Positions 43,078 to 51,785 of a DNA stretch of 64,000 nucleotides are shown here, piece after piece. The translations under genes and the position numbers were made by a program. Source of the DNA: Cyclobacterium sp. SYSU L10401. Its GTDB lineage: Bacteria; Bacteroidota; Bacteroidia; Cytophagales; Cyclobacteriaceae. The stretch covers positions 435,500 through 499,499 of the forward strand of contig NZ_WOFO01000003.1 in assembly GCF_010993705.1 (NCBI RefSeq), written 5' to 3'. A model generated the notes under the pieces. The model ran no database searches. It was given only the letters and a program-made list of their open reading frames with translations, and was not told where the DNA came from. The stretch's first letter is position 1. Every line of letters starts with the position of its first letter.

Positions 43078-43773
43078 ATGAAAAATCTACTGGTATACCT
43101 TTCCTTTCTCCTCCTTTTGTCTTGTGGACCCATTTCCGGGGAGGACATTGATCCCGATACGGATGTTGAGGAGACAGAAACCCAACAAGAAGCGGGCGAA
43201 GAGGAAGTGGATGCAACCCAATATAATAGCCATTTGTTATTTGAAGTTGATGGCGAGAAAATACACATTGAAAGTGATAAATGGCTGCTAGGAGAAGGTA
43301 TTTCAACGGAATATGACGATAATCCCAATGGCTTTTCTTACCTATCCATTACTGCTCTCAAGGTAACTACAGGGCAACGCATAGGAATCAGTATTAACCT
43401 AAATGTAAACTCAGTTAACGAGTTGAAAAAGGGTGCCATTTTTAAAAATGTTGAAGGTAAATTAAATACCGAAGGGACCTTTGAAATTGTTAAAAGTGGT
43501 GGTTACGCAGTGATATTTAAAGAAACCTTTGACTCAATTGGGGATGACGATTCCAATGACGAAACGGTTTTTGACGGTCAAACAAAAATTCTGGGTTTTG
43601 ATTCTGAATTAAGTGCCTGGGAGGAGATTCCTGCAGATTTTGAGCTAAAAATTACAGGAATCGACCTGGATGCCCGGCGGTTTTCCGGAACATTTTCCTT
43701 TTCTGCTTATGACGTGGAAAGAGAAATTTTGGTTGCAGTCAGTTCAGGTGAATTTACAGACCTTTCCTGGTAA
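43078..43773 (+). CDS. Lipoprotein, third paralogue
   Basis: 231 residues. Signal MKNLLVYLSFLLLLSC with the lipobox at Cys16, then an acidic linker (EDIDPDTDVEETETQQEAGEEEVDA) and the same beta domain: HLLFEVDGEKIHIES, GAIFKNVEGKLNTEGTFEIV, FSGTFSFSAYDVEREILVAVSSGEFTDLSW. The acidic linker is longest in this copy. The gene ends against the convergent acr3 gene with a hairpin between. Confidence 0.72.
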   Translation: MKNLLVYLSFLLLLSCGPISGEDIDPDTDVEETETQQEAGEEEVDATQYNSHLLFEVDGEKIHIESDKWLLGEGISTEYDDNPNGFSYLSITALKVTTGQRIGISINLNVNSVNELKKGAIFKNVEGKLNTEGTFEIVKSGGYAVIFKETFDSIGDDDSNDETVFDGQTKILGFDSELSAWEEIPADFELKITGIDLDARRFSGTFSFSAYDVEREILVAVSSGEFTDLSW

Positions 43774-43800
43774 ATCACCGGAAGGACCCTTAGGTGATTT
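43772..43800 (+). terminator. Hairpin right after the third lipoprotein gene
   Basis: AAATCACC (43772-43779) pairs with GGTGATTT (43793-43800), and inside AAGG (43782) pairs with CCTT (43788). It begins in the stop codon. Only short T stretches follow, so strength is moderate. Confidence 0.5.
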
Positions 43801-43885
43801 ATTCATCATGTTGGAAACATCTGAAAACGATAAGTCGATTGAGAACCATGCGTCTTGCGGGTGCTATACTTTATGATGGTCCATG

Positions 43886-44923
43886 CTAATATTTTCTCTT
43901 ATTGGCAAAAGCCACCAGGGAAAGCATTACAGGAACTTCTACCAAAACCCCCACCACGCATACCAGGGCTGCGGGACTTTCCAGACCAAATAAGGCAATG
44001 GCAACCGCTACCGATAACTCGAAAAAATTACTGGCACCAATCATGGCTGCCGGGGCACAAACAGCATGAGTCAATTTTAGCTTTTTTCCTGAAAACCAGG
44101 CAAGAAAAAAGATAAAGTAGGTCTGTATGATCAAAGGAATGGCTATAAAGAAGATGATCCAGGGATTATCCAGGATATTTCCACCTTGAAAGGCAAACAA
44201 TAAGATAAGTGTCAACAATAAGGCAAGCATGCTAACAGGTTTGAATTTGGGTAAAAACCTATTTGTGAACCAGGCTTCCCCCTTTGCTTTTATCAAAGTC
44301 CTGCTGGTCAAATAGCCAGCCAAAAGCGGGACCACCACATAAATGATTATGCTGATGATAAGGGTCTCATAGGGAATGTACACATCCGTAATCCCTAAAA
44401 GGAACCCTACAATTGGAACGAAGGCCACTAAAATGATCAGGTCATTAACAGAAACCTGCATCAGGGTATAGTTTGGGTCTCCATCACTGAGGTAGGACCA
44501 GACAAAAACCATGGCGGTACAGGGGGCTGCTCCCAGCAAAATGGCCCCTGCAATGTATTCCCCTGCCAGTTCGGGGGAAATGAAAGCGCTGTAAATGTTG
44601 GAAAAGAACAACCAGGCGAAAAAAGTCATGGTAAAGGGTTTGATCAGCCAATTGATCACCAGGGTCAGCACGATGCCCTTGGGTTTTTTTCCGATTTTTT
44701 TCAAACTGGAAAAATCAATCTGAAGCATCATGGGGTAAATCATCAACCATATCAGGATGGCGATGGGAATATTTACCTGGTAAATTTCCAGGGAACTGAG
44801 ATAGGCCATGGCATCCCCGGCAACAAAGCCGATAGCTATACCACCCAGTATACAAAAGGCTACCCAGAGACTCAGGTACCTTTCAAAAAAAGCCATTTCT
44901 TTTTTTTCGGTTTTGATGCTCAT
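43886..44923 (-). CDS. acr3: ACR3-type arsenite efflux transporter
   Basis: 345 residues with about ten membrane helices. ACR3 landmarks: FERYLSLWVAFCILGGIAIGF, the long IPIAILIWLMIYPMMLQIDFSSLKKIGKKPKG with conserved MIYPMM, YIAGAILLGAAPCTAMVFVWSYLSDGDPNYTLMQVSVNDLIILVAFVPIV with the cysteine of the APCTAMVFVW motif, and SVAVAIALFGLESPAALVCVVGVLVEVPVMLSLV near the end. It exports arsenite with the proton gradient. It is translationally coupled by an ATGA overlap to the arsC gene. Confidence 0.93.
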   Translation of the reverse strand: MSIKTEKKEMAFFERYLSLWVAFCILGGIAIGFVAGDAMAYLSSLEIYQVNIPIAILIWLMIYPMMLQIDFSSLKKIGKKPKGIVLTLVINWLIKPFTMTFFAWLFFSNIYSAFISPELAGEYIAGAILLGAAPCTAMVFVWSYLSDGDPNYTLMQVSVNDLIILVAFVPIVGFLLGITDVYIPYETLIISIIIYVVVPLLAGYLTSRTLIKAKGEAWFTNRFLPKFKPVSMLALLLTLILLFAFQGGNILDNPWIIFFIAIPLIIQTYFIFFLAWFSGKKLKLTHAVCAPAAMIGASNFFELSVAVAIALFGLESPAALVCVVGVLVEVPVMLSLVAFANKRKY

Positions 44924-45549
44924 TTTATTTTAGAAAATGCATGACTCAATTCAGTGGCGATCTGGAGACTTCTCTCCAGGTATTTTTCCGCTTGTTGCGG
45001 CGTATGATCAAATGCCTTCGGATCATCATAGGTAATCGGGATACGCTTTTCTGCTCCTGCAATATATGGACAGCCCTCATCAGCCTGGGAGCAGGTCATA
45101 ATGGCCGCAAATTCCGATTTTGGGTTGAAAGTATCATCATAGGTTTTGGAAAATCCTATGACCGGATGGGCATTTTCACCGTACTTGATACTATATATGG
45201 GGTTCTTACCTTCGGAAAGTGTAGTTATTTCAAAACCCTGATTTGCCAGCGTTTCAGCAGCCATGGGAAAAAGCGCGGTGGCTGCTGTACCTCCTGAATA
45301 GCAGAATGCATGAGGGATGCCGTAATACGCTGCCATGGCCTGTGCCCAAATCTGGGACAGGTGGCTGCGGCGTGAATTATGGGTACATATAAAGTTGAGC
45401 CTGAGCACTTTGTCCTGGTTTACCTTATCCTGAATATAAGTTGTCAGAGACTGTAACAGCGCTTTTCTCTCCTTTGAAATTGCGTGAATATCAAGTGATT
45501 TTATGGTTGCCTGAATTTCAGGAAACAATTCATTATTAGATGCTGACAT
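44920..45549 (-). CDS. arsC: Arsenate reductase (low-molecular-weight phosphatase type)
   Basis: 209 residues from the ATG at 45549; the 232-residue reading adds 23 residues of the intergenic region. CTHNSRRS (Cys55, CX5R) is the phosphatase P-loop; EFAAIMTCSQADEGCPYIAGAEKRIPITYDDPKAFDHTP carries further conserved Cys and Asp residues that in this ArsC family form the disulfide relay and acid. It reduces arsenate to arsenite before efflux or methylation. The ~45-residue N-terminal helix extension is typical of the Bacteroidota form. Overlaps acr3. Confidence 0.88.
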   Translation of the reverse strand: MSASNNELFPEIQATIKSLDIHAISKERKALLQSLTTYIQDKVNQDKVLRLNFICTHNSRRSHLSQIWAQAMAAYYGIPHAFCYSGGTAATALFPMAAETLANQGFEITTLSEGKNPIYSIKYGENAHPVIGFSKTYDDTFNPKSEFAAIMTCSQADEGCPYIAGAEKRIPITYDDPKAFDHTPQQAEKYLERSLQIATELSHAFSKIK

Positions 45550-45584
45550 GAGTGTAAAGTGTATTCTTGGTGGATGGAAATGGT

Positions 45585-46463
45585 TTAGCAACAACCTGAT
45601 GCAGCACCGGGAGTACATTGGTTGGATGGGCTTCCGATTGCATTGGAAAGGGATTTTAAAGGTTTGATACCAGGTTTTCTGGCAAATACCGTGATACTGA
45701 AAATACCTGTTTCTCCGGACTTGAAAAGCACTTTCTGCTCTGCATCCATGTAGCGGTCCAAAATGCTATCAGGTAGTAGTATAGGTTTTTCCTTTTGAAT
45801 AACCAGGTCTATAAACCCTGCCTCCTTGATGTGACTGATATAGTCATTTTTTTGAATGGCCCCGGATACGCATCCGGCATACATTTCAGCATCCGTCTTC
45901 AGGGCTTCCGGCAACTCTCCCGCCAACACAATGTCGGAGATGCTGAAATGCCCACCTGGTTTCAGGCAGCGGTATATCTCCCGGATCACTTTTTCCTTGT
46001 CAGGCACCAGGTTAAGCACACAATTGCTGACAATGACATCCGCCAGATTGTCGGAGACCGGCATGTCCTCAATATCTCCCTGGCGGAATTCTACATTGTT
46101 CAAGCCCAATTTTTCTGCATTTATCCTGGCTTTGTGGATCATGGCCTCAGTAAAGTCAATCCCGATCACTTTACCACTCTCACCAGTTTCGTGTCTGGCG
46201 ATGAAACAATCGTTTCCAGCTCCGGAACCCAGGTCAATGACCGTATCTCCTTTTTGTATTTGTGCAAATTGGGTAGGCAATCCACAACCCAATCCCAGGT
46301 CTGCGGTGGCCTGATAGCCTTCGATCTTGGTGTAATCGTCGGACATCATGTGATAAACCTCCTGGTTTTCATCTTTGCTGCCACAACAGGATGGATTTTC
46401 CTGGTGGGCGATTTCACTGTATTTTTCCTGAACCAGTTTCTTTAATGTTGCTGATGTTTTCAT
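45585..46463 (-). CDS. arsM: Arsenite S-adenosylmethionine methyltransferase ArsM
   Basis: 292 residues. Family start MKTSATLKKLVQEKYSEIAHQENPSCCGS with Cys26-Cys27, then GYQATADLGLGCGLPTQFAQIQKGDTVIDLGSGAGNDCFIARH (motif I), SNCVLNLVPDKEKVIREIYRCLKPGGHFSISDIVL and YAGCVSGAIQKNDYI. Cys residues in GLGCG, SNC and AGC cover the arsenite-binding set. It methylates arsenite to mono- and di-methyl forms. The C-terminal tail ends CTPGAASGCC, a cysteine-rich end also present on ArsD. It lies 12 bp after arsR. Confidence 0.92.
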   Translation of the reverse strand: MKTSATLKKLVQEKYSEIAHQENPSCCGSKDENQEVYHMMSDDYTKIEGYQATADLGLGCGLPTQFAQIQKGDTVIDLGSGAGNDCFIARHETGESGKVIGIDFTEAMIHKARINAEKLGLNNVEFRQGDIEDMPVSDNLADVIVSNCVLNLVPDKEKVIREIYRCLKPGGHFSISDIVLAGELPEALKTDAEMYAGCVSGAIQKNDYISHIKEAGFIDLVIQKEKPILLPDSILDRYMDAEQKVLFKSGETGIFSITVFARKPGIKPLKSLSNAIGSPSNQCTPGAASGCC

Positions 46464-46475
46464 TTTTGTTTTGAT

Positions 46476-46811
46476 TTAGCAATTTGGACCACAATTGGGA
46501 GAAGGAAAGCTTTCAAAAAGAGAATTAAATATACCCTTGATTTCTTCCCATCTAAGCGGATTAATGCAATAGCTTACCGAAACTCCTTCTATGGTCCCTT
46601 GAATGATACCACTGTTTTTTAATTCCTTTAGGTGTTGGCTGATGGTGGCTTGTGCCAGTCCCAATTCTTCTACCAAATGTCCATTGATGCAGGTGTTAGA
46701 TTTGAGCAAGTATTGAATGATGGCAATCCTTGCGGGATGTGCCAGAACTTTGGCAACTGCCGCCAGTTCATTTTGCGTTTCGCTGAATAAATCACTTTTG
46801 GTTACTCCCAT
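46476..46811 (-). CDS. arsR: ArsR-type metalloregulator
   Basis: 111 residues from ATG 46811, chosen because the family start MGVTKSDLFSETQNELAAVAKVLAHPARIAIIQYLLKSNTCINGHLVEELGLAQATISQHLKELKNSGII gives the winged helix; the longer frame adds unrelated residues. The C-terminal tail FPSPNCGPNC carries two Cys, and Cys in NTCINGHLV is a third thiol; a thiol set at the tail is plausible for As(III) sensing. Position is odd: fourth from the end of the operon rather than first, 1 bp after arsA. Confidence 0.88.
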   Translation of the reverse strand: MGVTKSDLFSETQNELAAVAKVLAHPARIAIIQYLLKSNTCINGHLVEELGLAQATISQHLKELKNSGIIQGTIEGVSVSYCINPLRWEEIKGIFNSLFESFPSPNCGPNC

Positions 46812-46812
46812 C

Positions 46813-48591
46813 TTAAAGGTTATTTTCCAATATGTTTTCTTTATAGAAATCCAGCAAGGCTGGCAATAGATTTTCTGTCGGCAAGTAGGGAATGCCAAAT
46901 ACCCTATCAGCAAGTTCTTCACTGATGATTTTGAAAACCTTCCCTTCTGCAGCGGCCCTGCTACTGAGTAGGGGGTCCCTGAAGGAATCCTGCATGGATA
47001 AGCTCTGGTTTACCAGCCAGGCATAGGGGCTGATTCCGGCCCGCTTTAAATCCTCCTGCAGTGCAGCAGCCTCTCTCATGGGTGTGGTTTCCGGTAGGGA
47101 CACCAAGATGACCTTTGTCAAATCCCCATCTTTCAGAGCCATAAAGGGAGTTTTTATTTTATCCGCATGCAGGCCTGTATGTCGCATCACCTCACGGTGG
47201 TAGCTTCCGGCGGTATCCAGTAGCAATAGGGTATGGCCGGTAGGAGCCGTATCAATCACCACAAATTTCCGTTTGGCCTGCTGGATGGCTTTGGAAAAAG
47301 CATGAAATACAGCCACTTCTTCCGTACAAGGGGATTTCAAATCTTCTAGCAGGAGCATTTTACCCTGATCATCCAGGTTGGCACCTTTCTGCTGCAATAT
47401 TTTTTCGGTATACCTTTGGGTTTCCAATTTGGGATCGATACGATCTACGGTAAGGCTGGGCGGAATTTCATCCAATTGCTGGATAAAGTCCTCTACATGG
47501 GCTGCCGGGTCTGTGGTTGTTAAATGTACTTCAAAACCTTTCCTTGCAATCATGATGGCCAGGGCGGAAGCCGCAAGAGTTTTACCCACGCCACCCTTTC
47601 CCATGGTCATGATCAAACCATGATCCTTATTTTTGGTTAGCTTTGCGACCAATTGATCCAGCCCATCTACATGCAGGATCCGCCTGTCTTTACCGGAAAC
47701 TATCTTTTCCTGCAGTTGCTTATCCAACAGGGAACGGAGCTTTTCAATGCCCAATACATTATAAGATAAAAGGGGATATTCCTGCATGGCCAGACCCTTC
47801 AGGTTTTCAGGGATGGATTTCAATTGCTTTTGTGCCATTTCTTCCATTTTGACGGCAAAATCATCGGTAGGATCCAGGGCCTTAAAAACCCCATTGACAT
47901 GTAATTTTTGATTGTTCAATCCCAATTCCCCGAGTTCCTTACTGCTGCGTGAAGCCTCCTTCAAAGAGGACTTTTCAGCCCGGGCAACCAGAAAAAAAGT
48001 CGTTTGATCAGCATCTCTTAAAGTGGAAACCACCTTATTATAACGTTCCTGACTGCTTTTCAAGGCTGAAGTGGGACCTAAACAGGAAGCCCCGTCCGGA
48101 TTTTCTTCTGAAAAGGCAGCCCAGGCAGCAGGCAGTTCCAACAGCCTTAAGGTATGTCCCGTAGGAGCAGTATCGAAAATGATGACATCGAATTGATTGC
48201 CTTCGTTTTCTCCTGAAATAAAGCGGGAAAATTCGTCGAAAGAAGCGATTTCAGTAGTGCAGGCCCCGGAAAGCTCTTCCTTCATTTTTTTGATATCAGC
48301 TGCAGACAAAATACGGCTTAAGGGCTCCGTTACCCGATTGCGGTACTCATCAGCAGCAATTTCCGGATTGATGTTGAGGGCAAAAAGATTGTCCAGTCCT
48401 TTTACCGCTTGAATTTTTTCGCTGACCGGACTGTCCAGTACATCCTCCAGGTTGGATGCCGGATCTGTGCTGATCAATAGCACTCTATGGCCTTCATCAG
48501 CCATTTTAACAGCAGTAGCGCAGGATAAAGAAGTTTTTCCTACCCCCCCTTTGCCTGTAAAAAAAAGATATTGTGTTTTCGTGCTTGGCAT
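46813..48591 (-). CDS. arsA: Arsenical pump-driving ATPase ArsA, two-domain
   Basis: 592 residues from ATG 48591. Two P-loops, GKGGVGKT at 13-20 and again at 331-338, and two copies of the DTAPTGHTLRLLELP / DTAPTGHTLLLLDTA switch show the classic duplicated ArsA. CTEIASF / CTEEVAVF after each half (TGACTTEIA and KSPCTEEVA) supply metalloid-binding Cys. ArsA normally drives ArsB, whereas here the partner transporter is ACR3 and the chaperone ArsD is next door. ArsD delivers arsenite to ArsA. Confidence 0.92.
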   Translation of the reverse strand: MPSTKTQYLFFTGKGGVGKTSLSCATAVKMADEGHRVLLISTDPASNLEDVLDSPVSEKIQAVKGLDNLFALNINPEIAADEYRNRVTEPLSRILSAADIKKMKEELSGACTTEIASFDEFSRFISGENEGNQFDVIIFDTAPTGHTLRLLELPAAWAAFSEENPDGASCLGPTSALKSSQERYNKVVSTLRDADQTTFFLVARAEKSSLKEASRSSKELGELGLNNQKLHVNGVFKALDPTDDFAVKMEEMAQKQLKSIPENLKGLAMQEYPLLSYNVLGIEKLRSLLDKQLQEKIVSGKDRRILHVDGLDQLVAKLTKNKDHGLIMTMGKGGVGKTLAASALAIMIARKGFEVHLTTTDPAAHVEDFIQQLDEIPPSLTVDRIDPKLETQRYTEKILQQKGANLDDQGKMLLLEDLKSPCTEEVAVFHAFSKAIQQAKRKFVVIDTAPTGHTLLLLDTAGSYHREVMRHTGLHADKIKTPFMALKDGDLTKVILVSLPETTPMREAAALQEDLKRAGISPYAWLVNQSLSMQDSFRDPLLSSRAAAEGKVFKIISEELADRVFGIPYLPTENLLPALLDFYKENILENNL

Positions 48592-48629
48592 GATTTCCTT
48601 TAATTTATGGATGAGCGTAATGAAACGGC

Positions 48630-49226
48630 TTAGCAACAGCCTGATCCCGGAGCACAGGCATTGGTAGCTGCCGGCTCCATTTCATTCAGCAAGGCATTGG
48701 CCTGATTGATGAGTTCCTGACTAAGGGTGTTTTTTACTTCATTTCCAATATTCATGGCTTCCGCAATTTCCTGAATAGCAATCCCGTATTTTTTTGCCGC
48801 TGCTACATAATGTTTCAGCGCACTTTCATTGGAGGAGGCTATGGCCGCCCCAATGCCAATAAGTGTTGTGGTCTTCTGGCTTGTGTTATTCTGAATAGGG
48901 GAGCCCTCCGAGCCGTCTTCTGGTGTTTCCTCCTCTAAAACTTGTGTCCATTCTGCTTTAGAAGGGTATTTACCTGCCATAACCACCCTTCCCTTGACCA
49001 AAATATAGGGCAAGGAGTCCATTCCATCCTGCTGTAATTTGGCTAGGGCCTCAGGGTATTCATTAAAAGCTTCTCCATCATTGGAGAGGTTATGCCGGTG
49101 AACTTCATGGCCCAGCGACTTCAACCACTTGACATGGGCTGCTGTCTGTACCAGGACATCATCCACTTCGGGACCACATATGCCGGTACTACAACACATG
49201 GCAGGGTCTAATAGGGTTATTTTCAT
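48630..49226 (-). CDS. arsD: ArsD arsenic metallochaperone fused to an AhpD-like helical domain
   Basis: 198 residues from ATG 49226, longer than usual ArsD (~120). The N-terminal part is ArsD: MKITLLDPAMCCSTGICGPEVDD has Cys11, Cys12 and Cys17 of the arsenite site, and LPYILVKGRVVMAGKYPSKAEW closes the thioredoxin-like fold. After a linker, LIGIGAAIASSNESALKHYVAAAKKYGIAIQEIAEAMNIGNEVKNTLSQELI resembles a carboxymuconolactone decarboxylase/AhpD helical module, but its usual C-x-x-C is replaced by SSNESA, so it is probably not a peroxidatic reductase. The C-terminus ends CAPGSGCC, like ArsM. First gene of the operon. Confidence 0.85.
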   Translation of the reverse strand: MKITLLDPAMCCSTGICGPEVDDVLVQTAAHVKWLKSLGHEVHRHNLSNDGEAFNEYPEALAKLQQDGMDSLPYILVKGRVVMAGKYPSKAEWTQVLEEETPEDGSEGSPIQNNTSQKTTTLIGIGAAIASSNESALKHYVAAAKKYGIAIQEIAEAMNIGNEVKNTLSQELINQANALLNEMEPAATNACAPGSGCC

Positions 49227-49485
49227 GATCGGTTCCTTTCCTTTATTAATACATTGCAATATTACGATTAATATGGAGGAATAAAAATGTTTTGGCCTTT
49301 ATTAAAAATAAATTTATCGAATCATTGCAAGGGCCTTTAGCATCGAATTTATGGAGGAAACCTGGCCGTATAAAAAATCCTTTTGCAAAAAACCATGGTG
49401 AGGGAGGAAAACACCGATGAGAAGTATATTTTTGGAAAGAATTTGAATTTAATTTTCACGTATTATTCCATTAAAATGACACCTT

Positions 49486-50496
49486 ATGGAAAATGTAACA
49501 TCATACCTTTTTGCTATCCTGATCTTCTTTGCTCCTTTGACCGAATTATTTCCCCAAACCCAGAGACCCGTAAAAGCCATGCAAAAGACTGAAAATAAGG
49601 AAGCACAACGGAATAAATTATACCAACTTTTGGGCAGGTTACCGGACAGGGAGCGTCCAATTACCGTAGAACTGGTTTCCACGGAAGAAAAAGACGGAGT
49701 CATCATAGAGAAATTAATGTTGGACATCAACGGGCAGGAATTGGTTCCCGCTTATTTTTCCAAACCCAAAAATGCAAGCGGAAAACTGCCTGTAGTGCTT
49801 TTTAACCATTCCCATTTTGGCCAATACGAGGTAGGAAAAAATGAATTTGTGAATGGAAGAAAAGAAATGCAATCACCTCCCTATGCCTTTGCCCTGGCCA
49901 AAGAGGGCTATGCCGGATTGTGCATTGATTCCTGGGGCTTTGGTGAAAGGTCGGGAAGGGCTGAACTGGATATTTTTAAAGAGATGATCTGGCAGGGACA
50001 GGTACTTTTTGGGATGATGGTCTATGACAACTTGCGGGCCCTGGACTACCTGGTATCCAGAGATGATATCGATAAAGACCGCATCGCCACCATGGGCATG
50101 TCCATGGGCAGTACCATGTCCTGGTGGCTGGCTGCTTTGGATGATCGGATCAAGGTCTGTGTGGACTTGAATTGCCTAACTGATTTTCATACTTTGATGG
50201 AGCAGGGAGAGCTCCGACTTCATGGGATTTATTATTACGTTCCAGACCTGTTGAACCATTTTTCTACCTCCGACATCAATGCCCTTATTTCTCCCAGGCC
50301 ACATTTGGGTCTGGCGGGGGAGTTCGATCCCCTCACACCCTTGGAGGGGCTTAAAATTATCGATAAAAATCTGCAGGAGGTCTATGCAAAAGATGGCGCC
50401 CCTGAAGCCTGGAAATTAAATATTTACCCGGTAGCCCATGAAGAAACCGCTGAGATGAGGCAGGATATATTGCAGTTTTTGAGGGATTGGTTGTAA
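49486..50496 (+). CDS. Secreted alpha/beta hydrolase (acetyl-xylan-esterase/dienelactone-hydrolase-like)
   Basis: 336 residues with a signal peptide (MENVTSYLFAILIFFAPLTELFPQ). The hydrolase core has LPVVLFNHSHFGQYEVG (oxyanion region), LCIDSWGFGERSG, then the nucleophile elbow GMSMGS, and SPRPHLGLAGEFDPLTP carrying the acid Asp and HEE (PVAHEETAEM) the catalytic His. This is the pattern of DLH/AXE1-like esterases. Substrate likely an ester on a plant or algal carbohydrate; inference from the neighbouring CE15 gene, whose start is 26 bp after this gene's stop. Confidence 0.78.
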   Translation: MENVTSYLFAILIFFAPLTELFPQTQRPVKAMQKTENKEAQRNKLYQLLGRLPDRERPITVELVSTEEKDGVIIEKLMLDINGQELVPAYFSKPKNASGKLPVVLFNHSHFGQYEVGKNEFVNGRKEMQSPPYAFALAKEGYAGLCIDSWGFGERSGRAELDIFKEMIWQGQVLFGMMVYDNLRALDYLVSRDDIDKDRIATMGMSMGSTMSWWLAALDDRIKVCVDLNCLTDFHTLMEQGELRLHGIYYYVPDLLNHFSTSDINALISPRPHLGLAGEFDPLTPLEGLKIIDKNLQEVYAKDGAPEAWKLNIYPVAHEETAEMRQDILQFLRDWL

Positions 50497-50521
50497 ATTG
50501 GAAAAAATAAACCCAATTGAC

Positions 50522-51781
50522 ATGAGATCGATTTACCTATTATCCTTCTTTTTTCTCCCTTTACTGGTTTTTTCTCAAGAATTCGAGCCCAATTACGACG
50601 AAGCTGAAGTACCGGAATATCATTTACCTGACCCGCTAATTTTCGATAATGGGCAGGCAATAAATACCGCTGAAGACTGGGAAAGGAGACGCCTGGAAAT
50701 ACACGACATTTTTGAGCGGGAAGTATATGGGAAAAGTCCCCACTGGGATGGCGAATCCCGGGCAGAAGTGATTTCATCTACTGATAATGCAGTAGGGGGC
50801 ATGGCCATAAGAAAAGAGGTGAAGCTTTCGCTCATCCGGCAAGGAAAACAAGTGGATATTTATTTGTTAATGTACCTGCCTAAATCGAATCTTCGATCAC
50901 CAGTATTTTTAGGTCTTAATTTTTATGGTAACCATACTTTGTCCGAAGACCAGGCCATCAGGGTTACCGATGCCTGGATCAGAAACAATGAGACCTATGG
51001 CTCTTCTGAAAACAGGGCTTCTGAAAAGGGAAGGGGGCTGAGACGAGATAATTGGGGGGTTGAAGAAGCCATCAACAGGGGTTATGGGATAGCAACCCTG
51101 TACTATGGAGAATTGGATCCTGACTTTGATGACGGGTTTGATAATGGCGTACATGCCTTGTATCAGGAGGAAAGAGATGAAAACTCCTGGGGAGCTGTGG
51201 CCGCCTGGGCCTGGGGACTTTCCAGGGTAATGGATTACCTGGAAACCCTGGAGGAGGTGGATGCTACAAAGGTGGCCGTGCTGGGACACAGTCGTTTGGG
51301 AAAAGCGGCATTATGGGCTGGAGCCTCCGATTCACGTTTTGCCATGGTAATCTCCAATAATTCGGGTTGCGGTGGTGCAGCTTTATCCCGGAGGAGGTAT
51401 GGGGAGACGGTAGGCAGGATTAACCGGGCTTTTCCTCATTGGTTCGCCAAAAGATTTAGCCATTACAGTGAAAATGAAGATGAACTCCCCATCGATCAGC
51501 ACCAATTGATCGCCCTTTTGGCCCCCCGACCGGTGTACATTGCCAGTGGAGAGGAGGACCGCTGGGCCGACCCCAGGGGAGAATTTTTAAGCGGCTTACA
51601 TGCCAATCCGGTCTATCAACTTTTGGGCAAAACCGGTATGCCCGTAAATGAGCAACCTGCTGTCGACCAGCCAATAATGGGAGATATTGGGTATCATGTG
51701 AGAAGTGGTGGTCATGGGATGCTGCCTTATGACATGCACCAATATTTCAATTTTGCGGATAAGCATTGGAAAAGTAAATGA
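50522..51781 (+). CDS. CE15-type glucuronoyl esterase
   Basis: 419 residues from ATG 50522 (TTG at 50498 adds eight). Signal MRSIYLLSFFFLPLLVFSQ. The family signature GHSRLGKAALWAGASDSRFAMVISNNSGCGGAALSRRRYGE contains the nucleophile Ser257 in GHSRLGK, followed by the acidic/His set in YIASGEEDRWADP and SGGHGMLPYDMHQYFNFAD. CE15 enzymes split ester links between glucuronic acid side chains of xylan and lignin alcohols. Activity is periplasmic or surface. Together with the upstream esterase it looks like a hemicellulose side-chain pair. Confidence 0.9.
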   Translation: MRSIYLLSFFFLPLLVFSQEFEPNYDEAEVPEYHLPDPLIFDNGQAINTAEDWERRRLEIHDIFEREVYGKSPHWDGESRAEVISSTDNAVGGMAIRKEVKLSLIRQGKQVDIYLLMYLPKSNLRSPVFLGLNFYGNHTLSEDQAIRVTDAWIRNNETYGSSENRASEKGRGLRRDNWGVEEAINRGYGIATLYYGELDPDFDDGFDNGVHALYQEERDENSWGAVAAWAWGLSRVMDYLETLEEVDATKVAVLGHSRLGKAALWAGASDSRFAMVISNNSGCGGAALSRRRYGETVGRINRAFPHWFAKRFSHYSENEDELPIDQHQLIALLAPRPVYIASGEEDRWADPRGEFLSGLHANPVYQLLGKTGMPVNEQPAVDQPIMGDIGYHVRSGGHGMLPYDMHQYFNFADKHWKSK

Positions 51782-51785
51782 TCAC

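Noticed and set aside
43855..44115. 86-residue plus-strand frame over acr3
   Set aside because: It runs antisense to the well-supported acr3 gene.
49227..49330. Repeated CATTGCAA before arsD as ArsR operator
   Set aside because: Two eight-base words 70 bp apart are too short to support an operator.
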